Shown here piece after piece: positions 11,093-24,374 of a DNA stretch of 64,000 bases. How positions within the stretch are numbered: position 1 is the first letter of the stretch; every line of letters starts with the position of its first letter. Location of the stretch: contig MVAQ01000018.1 of the NCBI GenBank assembly GCA_014825775.1, forward strand, positions 1 to 64,000, read 5' to 3'. The position numbers were made by a program, and so were the translations under genes. The notes under the pieces are model-generated. The model was not told the origin of the DNA, searched no databases, and saw only the letters and a program-made list of their open reading frames with translations. Source of the DNA: Krasilnikovozyma curviuscula. Taxonomy: Eukaryota; Basidiomycota; Tremellomycetes; Cystofilobasidiales; Mrakiaceae.

Positions 11093-14000
11093 ATGGTCTC
11101 TTCTCGCCAAGCTTTAACGAATAGGCAGCAGGAATCATCTTTCTCATCGATCTCATCAGCTGGTACCTACGAATCGTCGACCCTACACAGGAGCAAACAA
11201 TCGAAGACCAGACAGCACTCGCTAATCCGTCCACCTTTAGTATCAGTTCTACACGCCGAAGCAAATGGGAAACACCACTCGCATAAGAGCTCTGATAGGT
11301 TAACAGCAGCAGCAGACGATATCTTCTCGTTGACAGATCAGCAGCTCTCCGACAAGTACACCTTTGTAAGGGAAGTTGGCTTTGGTAACTGGTGAGCACC
11401 CACGCTTTCCCTTTGGCGTGTTGTTTTATTGTCTATCCAGTTGATACTTCACTGATGACTTTCATCGTAAAGGGGTTCTGTATGGCTCTGTACCCACAAG
11501 CCCCCTCCTGGTTCATCTCGAAGTGCAGGACCCAAAGTTGCTGTAAAGTTAGTTCATCGCAACAAATCAGCCACGACTGCTGCGAGAGTCAGATCTCTGT
11601 AAGACTTTTCTCTTAAACCTCTCTAAACTCAGAACTGACTCGGTTTTCAATTATGGCCACGTCAAGGTGGAACGAGATGAAAGTGATTAGGTCTCTTCGC
11701 TTCGACTCAGCCGGTGCACTCAAATACAGCAATTATTACCACGACAGTGTGATTTCCTTCGATTGTTTTATCATCACTCCAAGCTATGCTCTGATTGCTA
11801 TGCCATACTTGGAAAAACCTCTGGTACTCGGAATCGAAGAGGTTTGTGTCCCCCCTTTCTATCATCTTTGTTTTTGCCCTGCGGAGTGACGAATCGAAGA
11901 CAGGAGTCTAATCCGCTGGACTTACGCGGATATTCTATTTTGTTTATTGATTACAGTTTGAAGCGCTTCCAATCTTTAAAGCATTAATGAGCGCTGTAGA
12001 CTTCTTACATGACCACCAGATTACTCACAACGATATCAAGTGAGTCATCTTCATTTCTCTATTCGCTAAAAACTGACTATTGTTATTCATATATATGTTA
12101 TTCTTTTGAATTCAAGACCAGCTAATGTTCTGCTGAATTCCGAAAATCTCCCAGTACTGGTTGATTTTGGATTTGCAAAGAAGTGGGGCCAGGACGAAGA
12201 AGGCTATATCAGTAACATCAGCTGGTAGTCATTCGCTTCTTTTTACCTCTTCACATATGAAGCTGACTGTCTTTTTTTGGAACCTTGTAGGGGAACTCCT
12301 GAATATTTGACTCCTTTGCGAGCCAAGGGTAAGCTTCATGACGAGCGAAAAAGCGACGTTTGGTCTCTAGGGGTGAGCGTACATTTCTCACTTCACAGCC
12401 TCGAGGAAATCCTCACAAAAGCACAATTTCTTACAGATAACTCTTTTCGAGATCCTCAACTCAAGAACACCATTTGAGGTCTGTTCACTTGAAGATCTCA
12501 GCACGACGGAGGACCTTGACGTTTACTATCAACGTACTGTCGATGGCTCTTGGATTGGGGAATGGAAGCCCATGGCAGAGGGCCTCGAAAACCTTTTAAA
12601 AAATATGATTCATGTTGATGAACATCAACGGTGGACTGCCCTTGAAGCTTGTAAAGCGCTGGATGTTGTGATCAAGCAAAGAGACGAGAAACTCCGTTCC
12701 GGAGGTAAGTAGAATCTCGTAATTTGTCAACTTTTCTACATGGTTGCTTGACAATTTTCCCTGATCACCCTAGCAATCTCGACACCCCACTATGTGAAAA
12801 AGTCAGATCTTCTGGGTATCACTCCAAAGTCAATGGAGGGCTTTGCAGCTCTTAATCAAGCGTTGTACGGAGCTTCACCTGCACTTCCGTCCTTCGACGT
12901 CGATACTTCAGAAGACCTGTCCATAGAAAGTCCCCCTTTCAATCTTCCAAATAAAGTCCAACAGTCTGACGAATTCAATAACTCAACCGACATGGATGAT
13001 GATGAGGAAATGCGAACACCTACGAAAAGGAAGAACGCTAGATCCGCTCTTGAGGACATCACTCAACAATGTAAGAATGTCAATAAAAGCGCGGAACTTG
13101 GGAAGAAGCGCGCTCTAGGTATTCGAAGAAGTAACAGGATGATAAACTTAGCCGGTGGGTTCGCGTCTCTGTTATTTCCAAATCTTATTCCGGCTAATCA
13201 ACCCTCATTTCAGCTGCTGCCAATTCCTCATCTCCAAGCAAGGAAAGAAAAAAAATCAACATCTACAAAGAAAGTCGCTGTGATAAATGGATCACCAAGA
13301 TCACCCAAGACTCATGTCGTTCTCAAGAAGTTCTCGTCATCTCCATCGAAAAAAGTCGTTCCTGCTTCTCGAAAAAGAGTGATATCCTCAAAGATCCCAA
13401 GACCAGCCTCAATCCTCCTTGCTGCGCCCGGAAATCAGTCAACTCATTACGAGAACTCTGAAAACATTCCACCACCCCCGCGGTATTCTCAGCTTGGTAC
13501 TGCAAAGTCACCAATCTCAATAACTGAATTCAGTAGCAATAACAGAACATCCTCTGTATCCTCGAACAGCAACTTCCAATCTATGATTCCAGCTCCGTCG
13601 AAGCCTCAGCATGTTAGGCAACCTTTAGTCAAATTGAAATATACAGGAACGGAGGTTGTTTCTCCCAGAACAAAGAAACGTCATTCTAGAGTTCTGGTGG
13701 ATTTTCAACCGATCAGAGATGAGAGAAGTCCTTCTGTTCCAAAACGTGAGTGCTCTTTTTCTGTAACAGCGATCGTTCACTCATGCCATCTCTGACTGAC
13801 TTTTAATTTTTTTTAACTACAGAGCATGAGGGGCTCAAGACCACAAATAGTAATGACAAAATGAGAACTGTTGGTACCAGTGAGTCTGAGCTTTGAAGTT
13901 TGAAAAATCAAAGCTGTACGCTCACCCGGCTTTTTTTGGTTGTATTTGGCGCCTTTAGGGAAAAGGGTTCCAGCGTTGATTCAAGCGCTTGAACAGGGGA

Positions 14001-15877
14001 TTACTCCTCCTAATCCTTCATTTAAAGCTCCATCCTCTTTGGTAGGAAGCGCTCTGACTAACCAATTCATGAAGACTGGCGGCGAATCAAAGAAAAAAGA
14101 AGGAGGTAAGTTTTACTGATTGCTCGGGTAAATCGCGCCGCTGATTAGTTGATGTTGCTTCCTCTTCTAAAGATTCCGTAGATTTTTCTTGCAACAAAAA
14201 TATCAACGCTTGCCATCTTCCGTCAGAGAAGATCGTTTTTGCAGATAAAGAGGAAGTAGTCGATAGTCATTCTGCTTTTGAAGTAGGCAAACCCAAAACT
14301 CTTCTCGAGAGAGGCAGTGACGCGGAAATGAGAGAGCAACTGGATCGTATTGCGATGGTCAGTCTGTTCCAATGGTCAAGGTAACAGCGCGTCCATGGCT
14401 GACCAAGTATACCATAGTGGACAAAGCATGTGGCTGAGACTGTTGAAGAAGTTCGCACGTCTCTACAATTCAGCGGAAATGATCATACATCAAGATCTCC
14501 ACGTCCAATCCCACCAAAAGAAGCTCCAACTCTCGACCGTACACCTCCGAAGGTAAAGCATCGCTCTTTCCCATTACTGCAGGCCAAGTCATTCAGCCAC
14601 CTTTCCAGAGTGCCAGAATCAATCAAGCAGTCTCTCCGAACAGTCTCCCCATCTCCCCCACGCTGTGAGTCTAGCCTACAAAGACTAGGAAACTCGCCAT
14701 CCGAAAGAGGGGCCTCCCCGTTCGTCAGTGAAACCGCGATGGGCGAGTACGAGAAGATGAGATTAAACACCGTTAGTAGCTTTGGGGCTGCATCACCTCT
14801 AATAAATCAGGAAGTAAAAAGCTTGAATCACATTGAAAAGTTGAAGAGGGGTGTCACTGGCTGTCCTGCTACTCCTGAGGTCGCCAGTCTCGGTAGAAAT
14901 GACTCCATTTCGTCTGGCCCTCGTCTTGAAAAGCGTAAATCTTGTGAGTTATTATTTTATATGTAATGTAGAGGTGAAACTCACAATCTTGTTCTCCAGT
15001 GAGCAAACTTCTCGGTTTGTTTCACTCGCCATCAAGCATCGATCTCAAGAAGGATGTCGAAGCTGCTATCGCCTGTAAGTTGCCGCTGATGCTGTTATGC
15101 TCTCCTGTTCAATTTCTCTTATTCTTCTTACTAATATGACTTTTTCTTTGACATATAGCTGACTCAACGGAGCATCTCTCTTTTCTTAGGTACCCACCAG
15201 CACTATCTCCATCTTTTCACCAGTCGCATCTATCATCTCGTCTCTCTCTCAACGGCAGATCAAACTCCAACTTACACCGCGACAAAATGGCTCGTAATAT
15301 GAAGCCGCCTGAGCCATTACCAATCAACGAAATCTCCCCAACGGTGCCTAGCAACACCTCAACCAACCTTAGCCTCTACGACGCGTTCCTCGAGCGCACT
15401 CCTGGTGTAGAGAGAAAAGGCCGGGAATGGGCTGAGAATTCAACTCAACAACAACCAAAAGCTCTGGCTGCTGCATCTCGTCTAGAATCTGCAACCCCAG
15501 TTCAGCAGTCTTCCAGAGCGTCTTTTTCTCGCGCTTCAGGACTCAAGGCTTTCTTCACCGGAGTTAGTGCCAATGGAAAACAATCGTTCGACAAAGTCAG
15601 CTCTACCTTCACACTCGCGTCAAGTATGAGTTCCCGTCAACCCGTCGTCCGCGAGCGTTATCAGACACCCAACTTCTCGACTCTCCTCAATCAGTCTGGG
15701 CAGTACGATGACGGCGGTTCACTTCGCATATTTGAGACTGAAAATGGTGTCGGAGATAGTGGGAATGAGTTGAAGGCGAAGAAAACCATCCAGGATAGTT
15801 TGGCCAAGGTGTTTTCAATCGGAAAGAAAATGGGGCGCTCACAGAGTGTCACTGGGTTCTCTTCTTTCCATCAATGA
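11093..15877 (+). CDS. Serine/threonine protein kinase with long disordered C-terminal region
   Basis: The N-terminal 85 or so residues are polar and basic. The kinase domain follows: glycine loop VGFGNWGSVWLC (split by an intron after GNW), the phosphate-anchoring lysine in PKVAVKLVHR, catalytic loop HNDIKPANVL at about 12030-12135, metal-binding VDFGFAKK, and GTPEYLTP with KSDVWSLG. The catalytic loop has HND in place of HRD, so it is a non-RD kinase that still keeps the catalytic Asp, Lys and Asn. The domain is followed by some 850 residues of serine, proline and lysine-rich low-complexity sequence with many SP/TP sites, spread over several exons to the stop at 15877. At least ten introns are present. 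I do not recognise a named orthologue. The tail suggests regulation by phosphorylation or docking. Confidence 0.85.
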
Positions 15878-16552
15878 AGACATGGACGAGTGGAATTTTT
15901 GTTTATGTTGAAATTTTAACGCGGTGGTGCTTGGACACTGTAACGACCTCTCTCTCTTCGACTTTAAGCTCTCGTTTTCTTTATCCATTCATTTGTAAAT
16001 AGTACGCCCCGTGTTGACGACTCTCTAGCTTTGTATTTCAATATAATCCATTTCTGGTTCTGTTCTTCTTCTCCCTCATGTCATCTGTGCGAGTCGACAA
16101 ACTTATGGGCATCCGGCGCAATTTGTCGCAGTGGAAATGTTGGAAATCTTCCTTGTGTGTTCTGAGCTAGGATTCATCCCTTCTTGTTTTTCTTACATAA
16201 GTTACATTACTATTGGAAAGCTTTTGGGCAGCTTTGATGAGGTAAAAGCCTGTTGAGAGACAGAAAACACCGAACGGAGCTACACCCCGATCACGATATT
16301 TGCAAGTGCTCTGCGATTCTCCTGCGAAAACAAACGGAGACCGTTGCCGCTTGGGATGACCTCATCACCTTGGGCACGAAAAAGTAGCTCTTTCCCCAAA
16401 TCTGAATATTTCCTCTACTTAGTACTCCCAAGCACATGTTTGAGCTCTATTAAGTCGACCTGTATGAAAAATGGGGGTTCAATTAGCCCAAAACGGATTT
16501 TTGTGGCGGCTCTTTGATTGACCGCCAACTACATCTCCCCCATCTTTCAAAA
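15878..16552. other. Intergenic region between kinase and transaldolase
   Basis: A 0.67-kb gap containing the kinase 3' region and the transaldolase promoter. The transaldolase leader is pyrimidine-rich with a CAAAAATGG start context. No gene was seen. Confidence 0.5.
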
Positions 16553-18434
16553 ATGGTTTCTTCGCTCGACGCTCTTAAGCAATCAGGAACAGTTGTCGTT
16601 TCAGACTCTGGTGACTTTGAATGTAAGTGTGACCGAGAGCGAACTGCGAATACCTGACCTTTCATCCATCTCTATATGTTTCATCAAGAAAAGTTGGTTG
16701 ACACTGTCTCTTGCTTCTTATTCTCCTTCCCATCTTGTCCCTATAGCCATTGCTGCCTACAAGCCACAAGATGTGAGTGTTGCTTTTCCTAATTTGCTCG
16801 TTTCCGCACTGCATCTGCTGGGGCTTACTCCCCTTTTTTCTCGCTTGACAATGCTCCGTTGGGCACGTTTTCGCTCGTCAGGCTACCACCAACCCTTCGT
16901 TGATTCTTGCTGCTACCAAGCAGGAGAAATATGCCAAGCTCTTCACCCCAGCCATCGAATACGCTAAATCCAAAGGAGGGTGAGTTTTTACTGCGAACTA
17001 GCCTTTTTTTCTCTTGCCGTTCCGTGCTCTCCGATCCCCACCGTTTTGTTTCCCATCGGACCATGACAAACAATGAATGTCTGGCGTGACAGTGACTTTA
17101 CCACTGCCATGAGCTACTCGTCGATGCCATCGTGTCATGGGATCGTCGTCTTATCTTGCCGCAGATTTCATATCCAGATCGCTCGGTATCTAACGGCCTT
17201 CCCTCTTTTTCTCTCGCACGTAGTGATATCAATGCCCAAACCGAGCACGCTGTTGACAGACTCGTAAGTATCCTCTCCATCATTCCGTTGTTTTGTGCCG
17301 TTTCTGCAAGAAAGTATACGAACGGTTTTAACTGACCGGCGAGGTGCTTTCCGTTTTTCCATCAGCTCGTCGAGTTTGGAAAGGAAATCTTGGCCATCGT
17401 TCCAGGAAGAGTTTCCACCGAGGTTGATGCTCGTCTCTCCTTCGACAAGGATGCCACAATCAAGAAGGTAAGAAATGATTCTTATTACACCATTACTCAT
17501 TCTTGCCCCGAACTGACGTATATGCGGCCTTTCTTGCCTCATTGCGCGATCAGGCTCTCGAGCTCATTGCCCTCTACGAGTCCGTTGGTGTCACTAAGGA
17601 CAGAGTTCTCATCAAGATCGCTTCCACCTGGGAGGGTATCCAGGCCGCTAGATACCTCGAGGCTGAGAAGGGAATCCACTGCAACTTGACCCTCCTTTTC
17701 GGATTTGGGCAGGCCGTTGCCTGTGCTGAAGCTAAGGTCACCCTCATCTCTCCATTCGTCGGCAGAATTCTCGATTGGTTGGTCTCTTTCGTTCGAGTGT
17801 TGTGATAGAGCGACGCTGGCTCTGATGCTTTTTTAAACTTCCTCAGGTACAAGAAGTCCACTGGAAAGTCCTACGAAGGTGAAACTGACCCAGGTGTTAT
17901 CTCCGTCAAGAAGATCTACACTTACTACAAGCAGAACGGTTACAACACTATCGTGAGTTCCTTCGTAGTAATCAACTGCCGCCGGCGCGGCAGCTGACTA
18001 TATTTACTCTTCCCTTCTCTGTACTTCTCTTCACTTTAGGTTATGGGAGCTTCCTTCCGTAACATTGGTGAAATCACTGCTCTTGCTGGTGTTGATTTCC
18101 TCACCATTGCTCCAGCTCTCTTGGAGCAGCTCGCCGCGTCCGAGGCTCCAGTTCCAAAGGTCCTCGACGTCACCTCCGCCAAGTCTGCCGAAATCATTCC
18201 AAAGGCTACTTTCGTTGACAACGAGGCTGAGTTCAGATGGGCTTTGTTGCAAGACTCTATGGCCTTCGACAAGTTGCACGAGGGAATCAAGAAGGTTCGT
18301 TGTCATTTCGCCAGCTTCCTGTAGTCGACAGGGTAGGCGCTTACTTACGAAAGCCATTCCGTTTTCGTCGTTTACAGTTCGCAGAGGATGGTGAAACCCT
18401 CAAGTCTCTCCTCAAGGCTAAGCTCTCAGCTTAA
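16553..18434 (+). CDS. TAL1: Transaldolase
   Basis: Cytosolic pentose-phosphate enzyme that transfers a dihydroxyacetone unit from sedoheptulose 7-phosphate to glyceraldehyde 3-phosphate. Exon 1 is [20 protein letters not shown] from ATG 16553. Following exons give [20 protein letters not shown], the [14 protein letters not shown] block, [17 protein letters not shown] with the Schiff-base lysine (LIKIAST), [30 protein letters not shown], and [12 protein letters not shown]. It ends [11 protein letters not shown] at 18434. Length (about 325 residues) fits the family. Intron 3 (16980-17223) is about 244 nt, roughly three times its neighbours, and contains a second usable acceptor at 17091-17092 that would lead to a truncated product. 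It is followed convergently by glutamate dehydrogenase. Confidence 0.97.
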
Positions 18435-19140
18435 GGGATTGCTTCTTCCGATCTGTTGTTACATAAATCCTCTCGCGATATAGACAATTTCTGCACGGGA
18501 GTGCCATAAACGCGTTTTGTTACCTTTGACGGTCTCTTTTTTTCTTCAAATGATACCTCTTGATGGTTCTGTTTGATTGACCCTCTGTCGGTGGCTGCAA
18601 AAAGCGCAAGGATATGCTGGGTTGATTGGTTGAAGCTTAGACTGCCTCAGGATGTATCTCGACCCCCCAAAACTCCCAAGAGCGCTAAAAGTGCAACATT
18701 CGGACGAGATCCTCAACCAAGTAATACAGCGAATCACTCCTGTCAGCGATTGCCTCACTACTTGGGATTTTGAATTTAGGGTTGTTGCTGAAAATCTCAT
18801 CAGCCAGCACCATTGCAGTCGATCCTCACTGCGGATCTGTGGGCAGCGCAAATGGAATAATGATCTGATAATACCATAGCCCAATGAGCAGCAGATATTT
18901 TCAGAATGATTTTGAGACGCTCCCCAAGAATAGTACCTAGATGCTGGAGGCGTATTGCCATCTGAGCAAAATCATAGGACTGAACAGGCTTCCAAGACGA
19001 TGGGAACAAATCACAAAGAGAATGATGAAGCTGTCCAAAGTGGGTTGGAAGCCAAAATCAAGCTGGTATCACATTAAATGGCGGTTTTAACATCGATTGA
19101 ATGTCCTTTTTTTATCGTTACACAATAACTCTAACTACAG
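18435..19140. other. Intergenic region with coding-like relic on the minus strand
   Basis: A 0.7-kb convergent gap between transaldolase and glutamate dehydrogenase. Beyond the two 3' regions it contains a minus-strand stretch that reads like protein in two adjoining frames; see the pseudogene entry. Confidence 0.4.
18690..19065 (-). pseudogene. Possible decayed gene fragment, family unknown
   Basis: Reading the minus strand from about 19065, one frame gives a protein-like run of about 85 residues (FWLPTHFGQLHHSL, then DFAQMAIRLQHLGTIL and GERLKIILKISAAH) to a stop near 18800. A second frame continues with LADEIFSNNPKFKIPSSEA and DSLYYLVEDLVRMLHF to about 18695. The two pieces adjoin with a frame change and no in-frame intron that I could find. 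No start codon with context or known domain is evident. It may be a frameshifted relic or a chance pair of open frames. Confidence 0.3.
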
Positions 19141-22100
19141 TTATGCATGTCCAAGGGCCGAGAAGAAGAGCAAGAAATCTACTTGACTGGCATCTATACC
19201 GTTCTTGTAAATGAACTTCGATGAGACCCAAGACGACCAGAGAGCACGGAGATATGCCTCAGGAAGTCTTTGGATGAGGACGTCAAGCCCAATCTGGTCA
19301 ACCAGAGTCTTGGGAAGTGCTTTAGAGAGAACAGCGCGTCTACTCGCTTCTTCACCGTAAAGCTGGGAAGCTTCAAGTTCCGCTTGAAGAGTATTGAGTT
19401 TAGAACTGAGTTCGTCGGAGAGGAGAGTTCTGGACGTTCCACCTTCTCGCTTGATGTATTCTTTCCAGATGCAGTCGAACTCGGCCTTTCCATTTTCACA
19501 AATCTTAGAGAATAGAAGCTTCAGTCTCAAAAGGCTTGTGCTACGATGGAAATTGACCACTCACGATCTGCTGAATATCCTTCACATACGAAGCGTAGAA
19601 CGCAGAGGGCTGGTTGTTCTTGACCAACATGTTTGAGAGATACTCTGAATCAGACAAGGCTAACCCGGCAAGAACTTCCAGTGAAGAAGAAGTGACTCCT
19701 CCCTATCGTCAACAGAAAGTCAGCGGAGGAAGTCATAGACAGACGGCAAGCAAAAAAGTTACCTTGTTGGTCGAGGAATCTTTAAAGAGGATGACACCTC
19801 TCTTTTCCAAGTAAAATCTGGCATCTTGGGTGAAGAACAGATTGGCACCTTCGACGACGACCTTGAAGTTAGGTTTCCCTTCGGTATCGAACAACTTGGA
19901 GACGTTGGTGATGTTGACGGCTTGAGGTCGGCCACCGCATGGGACAAAAATGTCGGACTTCACTCTGAAGTGGTAAGCGTTTCTGAACTCAGTGCCATCT
20001 GGAACAATTTCTCCACCTTTTGGAACAAATGGGATAATGTCAACAAAGCATTCTTCAGCGAAAATCGGAGGGGGTGACATACTTGGAAGAGTAATATCTT
20101 GATCATCAACAAGGACTTTATACCCATCTTTAGACAAAAGAGTGGAATCGAAGTTGTTGATTGGAATTCTAGCCTTCGCAAGTCTAATTAGTTCTTTCCT
20201 GTTCAATCCGGCAGGATCGAAGATGACACCCGAACCATCAATGATGGCAGTCGTTTTATCAGAAGACAGAAGGATTTCGTTAGATCCCAAATCACCATCA
20301 GGTCCACCAGTTTGGAACTGAGAGGAATTCACTGTCAGTTTCTGTGAAGCTGAACAAATAGGAACACCGCGTTCTCACCTTCGTCACCTCACTCTCCTTC
20401 CAGCCAAGGGCAGCGTAAACTCCAAGGACGTATTGTCTCACACTCAGAGACGTCATTCCATAAGTATCGTGAGGAATCCCACCGAGACCAGCAGCAGACT
20501 TTCCGGTTGTGAAAGACTTCCACCAAGGAGCTCCTCGAGACCTGGCGTGGTTCGCGGCCCAGTCCATGAAGTCTGCCGTTCCTTCATCTGGTCCAAAGAA
20601 GAGAATCTCTGGCTTCCCGTAGAGGTCAACGATCTTATTCTTAATTCCAGGGCTGTTTCCTTCAATGAGGAGATCGATGATAGCGTCGACGTAGTGTTCG
20701 AAGCACTGACGACCATCAGCACCAAGAGCAAGAAGGATCGTTCCTTTACTTCCAGACTCAGGAATGTCTTTGTTCTTCAAGGTTTGAGTGCTGGCGAGAC
20801 CATAGTTCTCATCGAACAAGGAACGAGCGTTGCTGGCCCATTGCCTTCAGAAGCCAACACATAGAGTAAGCACAGGAGTATAGTTTCGCAGGCATGAATG
20901 AATAGAAGTTGGGTAGGCTTACTCTTTTCCACGAGAGCGAACAAGTCTGATGCCACCTCGAGCAACGTCCTTGAATCGGAGATGGAAGCCTCTGAAATCT
21001 GACCCGATCACGAAGAACATTCCAAATGCCTTCTTTGGGTACTCTACAGTAGGAAGGAAAGCTGGGTTTAGTCGGAAGGAGATGGCTAGCTTCGTAGGCT
21101 GATAAAAGTTGGCTGGGAGGATAAGGTGATGAGAGATTGTCCTACAAAGGAAAATAGATCTGCGTAGAATTGCTTACTTTTGAGAACATGCTTGTTGAAG
21201 ATCAAGCAAGCTTCAAGGACTTGGAGGTCATTTGGGTTATGGACCGTTTTCTTAATTTTTGCGTATAGCTCTTCATCACTCAGAGGTTGCTCCGTCTTTA
21301 GTCGTTGGTAACTTAGAGTTGGCATGAGAGACGCACTCTCATCATGAGTAGGGTAGTGAGTCATGGCAAACTAAAACAGGCACCATCATGATAACTTAGA
21401 ATAACAATCAATGAGCGATAACAAGAGAGACCAGACTTCAACTCACGTTGATATACAGCATTCTAATTAACTCAGGATGAGCGTTGATCACATCTTGAAT
21501 ACTCTCTCTTGTGTACGTTTCTTCTCTAAATCGAGTTCGGATGTTGTTCAGTACTTCAGCATGAGCAGGTTGGGACTCGTCAAGGACGGCTTTGAGGGCA
21601 ATGTAGGCTGAGCCCAGACGGTTGCAGAAGTGTTGAGCGAAGATCCACACAACGAAAGCGTAACTAGCTTCTTGAACAGCATGACCCGTGCCGTGGGTTC
21701 CAGAAAACTAGAAACCGATGAAAGGTAAGGTCAATAAATCGCTGAGTATTACTGTGATCAGCTACTCACGAAAGGGTTCTCTGGGAGACAGTAAAGCATA
21801 CTGGCTTCCTTGACGATCTGGTGGATCGAGTTTTCGATTGGTGGTGCATTTGAACCTGGTACTGGTCGTAAGTACAACGAGACGATGGTGATACCATTGG
21901 AGAACTGTTCGACGTATTTACGAGCAGAGCTATAGAGGCGGAATCGTCAGTAACACGCGTACGAGTGATAGCTATTAAGAACACTTACTAGAGACCATAG
22001 AAGTGGTAAAGGTCGGAAAGAGCACTGAAGAAGTTCTTTGTGCCTCCCATCTTGAAACCAATGACCAACCGCATCTCTCTAGATCCACCCTCGACTTCAA

Positions 22101-23373
22101 AGACCTCAATGACAGGTGCTTGACGTGCTTCAACCTCCCAGATTACTCCTTGGTAGATCTCTTTGGTGTTGTCGGAAGCCTTCTCCAAGAAGACTGGATC
22201 TGAGAGCTTCTCGATGGGGACTTTGAGCTCTCCATGTTTGTAAGCGGGAAGGTTGGTGCGATTGACGAAGTAGCAACGAACGGATTGTTTGGAATCGGCA
22301 GTAAGAGAACCAGTTGATCTGTAAGTTTCAAGACGGTAGGCCTTGTTGGGAGTTGATCCATCGAGGTACAGCGCGTCGATTCTTCAAAATGCAACGTCAC
22401 AAGTCAGTTACCCAATACTAGCACCGTAACAAATACGCAAATAGGTGCGCAACTCTCACCTCTTCTCAACAGTAGCTCCTGGACCATCAGCAGAAGCTTT
22501 TCCAGGTTCGCTGGTGTGTATCCAGACAGCTCCTTCCTGCTTGCCTTCATCGGCGCCATGAAGCTTCTCAAGATCAATCACGAGCTTGTCTTGACTATGC
22601 TTAGTGAATGCAAGGATCTTAGCACCATAGAGAGCCTTCGGAGGAAAGAATTATGTGCCAATCGCGTCAGTCAATGATTCGTGCAGCCCGGCGCTTAAAA
22701 GAGACCGACCATAATGTGCTCAGCGATGAGGGTCGGGGTTTCCGTTGAAAAGTAGGTATCATCTATACCAAGATGTCTGTTGTATACGGGGGTTGTCTTG
22801 TTAGAGGAAGCTAAAGGGGTCCTTGGGTAAAAGCAGCAGCTTATCGCTCTGGTTATTTACTTGTAGAACCATTCGACCTCTCCCTTCACCAGATTCTCCG
22901 GAATGAAACCCTGAGAATTGATGATTTCTTCTACCTGGATTTGTTGCTCAGCTGTTCTCACCAGAAGGGGAAAAAGAGGCGTCAGGTTTAGAGTTTCTTT
23001 GAAGAGGATCAGGAGACACAACGCACATTTCTTGGGAAATACTGATTCTTTGTAACCACTGAAAGAAACGAAGATTGTTCAATTACTGTTTACAGATAGG
23101 AAGGAGATATTTTTGCTCACATCGTATCTTTTCTCAACCTGGAAAGTTCGGTTGACGTAGGGTCACAAAACAGTTTCGAAAACAAGTCAGCCCAGGCGAT
23201 GCTGCTCCTTGATCCGACGATACTGACCTGTTAATTGAAATATCAGAAGGTGTCCTAGAGGGCAAGAACTTGTTCTTTGGTGATAGTAAGTCCTAGAACA
23301 GTAGTACACAAGATACCGAATTAGTGGCCGGTATACCAATTCAGACTGGCTAGCTACGACTCACGGATGCCAT
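19141..23373 (-). CDS. GDH2: NAD-specific glutamate dehydrogenase (large, Gdh2 type)
   Basis: Catalyses oxidative deamination of glutamate to 2-oxoglutarate and ammonium with NAD, feeding amino-acid carbon into the TCA cycle. ATG at 23373 (MAS, then a GTGAGT intron) opens a many-exon gene. The catalytic core is clear: RLNPAFLPTVEYPK-type segment and GFHLRFKDVARGGIRL near 20950-21080, GKPEILFFGPDEGTADF at about 20600, KSAAGLGGIPHDTYGMTS, FVPCGGRPQAVNITNV and KVVVEGANLFFTQDA near 19850-19940. The C-terminal helical domain ends at 19141. Length is that of the roughly 1,000-residue fungal enzyme, not the 450-residue NADP form. The upstream region carries a 10-bp triplicate repeat at about 23829-23858. 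Convergent with transaldolase. Confidence 0.96.
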
Positions 23374-23828
23374 GGCTAGACAGGTATTTCTCTTCTGTTT
23401 ATGAACGAGAAAGATGTAGTTGGCAAGCAGACTGTGCTGGCTAATAGCAAAAAAAAACCTTCATCTCCTGACTTCAACATGTTGGAAATGGTGGCGTCAA
23501 TGGGGAAATTTTGACTTTTGAGCGAGGCAGAAAACGACCTGCTGATGGGCTGAATCTTGGGTTGCGATCCCGTCGTGTTCGGGCTCTTTCGAAAGCTGTG
23601 TACAAGGAGAATATTCGTATAGCAGACACTGGACTGGTCAGAGGGACAGAGAGGTAGCGAAGCGCTGGCAACTGCGATGGCGCTCCTTTGTTTCAAATGA
23701 CACAGCTGGAGAGGCCAACTTGGGCGGCGCTGGGTAACAAGATATATTTTTTGACACCGGTCCACCGGTCCCCGTAGGGATAAAGGCGAAACGAAAGGTG
23801 AGAGCACATGTGCAGAAAAGAATACTTA

Positions 23829-23858
23829 CTGCTTTGAGCTGCTTTGAGCTGCTTTGAG
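23829..23858 (+). repeat. Three tandem copies of CTGCTTTGAG
   Basis: Three perfect head-to-tail copies of a 10-bp unit about 460 bp upstream of the GDH2 start codon. A 10-bp period puts each copy on the same face of the helix, so it may be a regulator-binding array; it could equally be a neutral repeat. Confidence 0.7.
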
Positions 23859-24374
23859 AGTGTTTTGATGAGGCAACCTAAATTTTCATTTTTCATGTCC
23901 AGGAACTTGTACGGAACAGGACCATTCTGCAAGATACGACTGATCACCTGATGCCTCGCTTCTCTTACCTGCAACGTATGTATCCAAAAGTACGTCGACT
24001 TGGCTGGAGAGATAGCCGCCGTGTCAACGCGACGGGTCCTTGCTGTCAAAACAAAGTTGGTTTAGCGACGCGTCTGGAGAGGCAGGTGGTTGTAAAGAGT
24101 CGCTCGCCAGTTTTACGAGACTTCATCTATCACTCGGTCGCAGTATCGCTGCTCGAGTTATCTGCTCGCAAAAGAGAATCGAAAGAGGAACCTTGGACGA
24201 ATATGGATAGCAAAGGAGGTTCCGCTCGCTTGCTGCATTATCAAAACAATGAACAATTGGGCAAATTTAGGAATTTTCATAGGCTTCATCTTAGTTTACA
24301 TTGGTCTCTTATGAGATTATAATAGAAGGAGACCTTGTTGTTCCGAAAGAGTGACAAGAATAGAAAAATTAATC

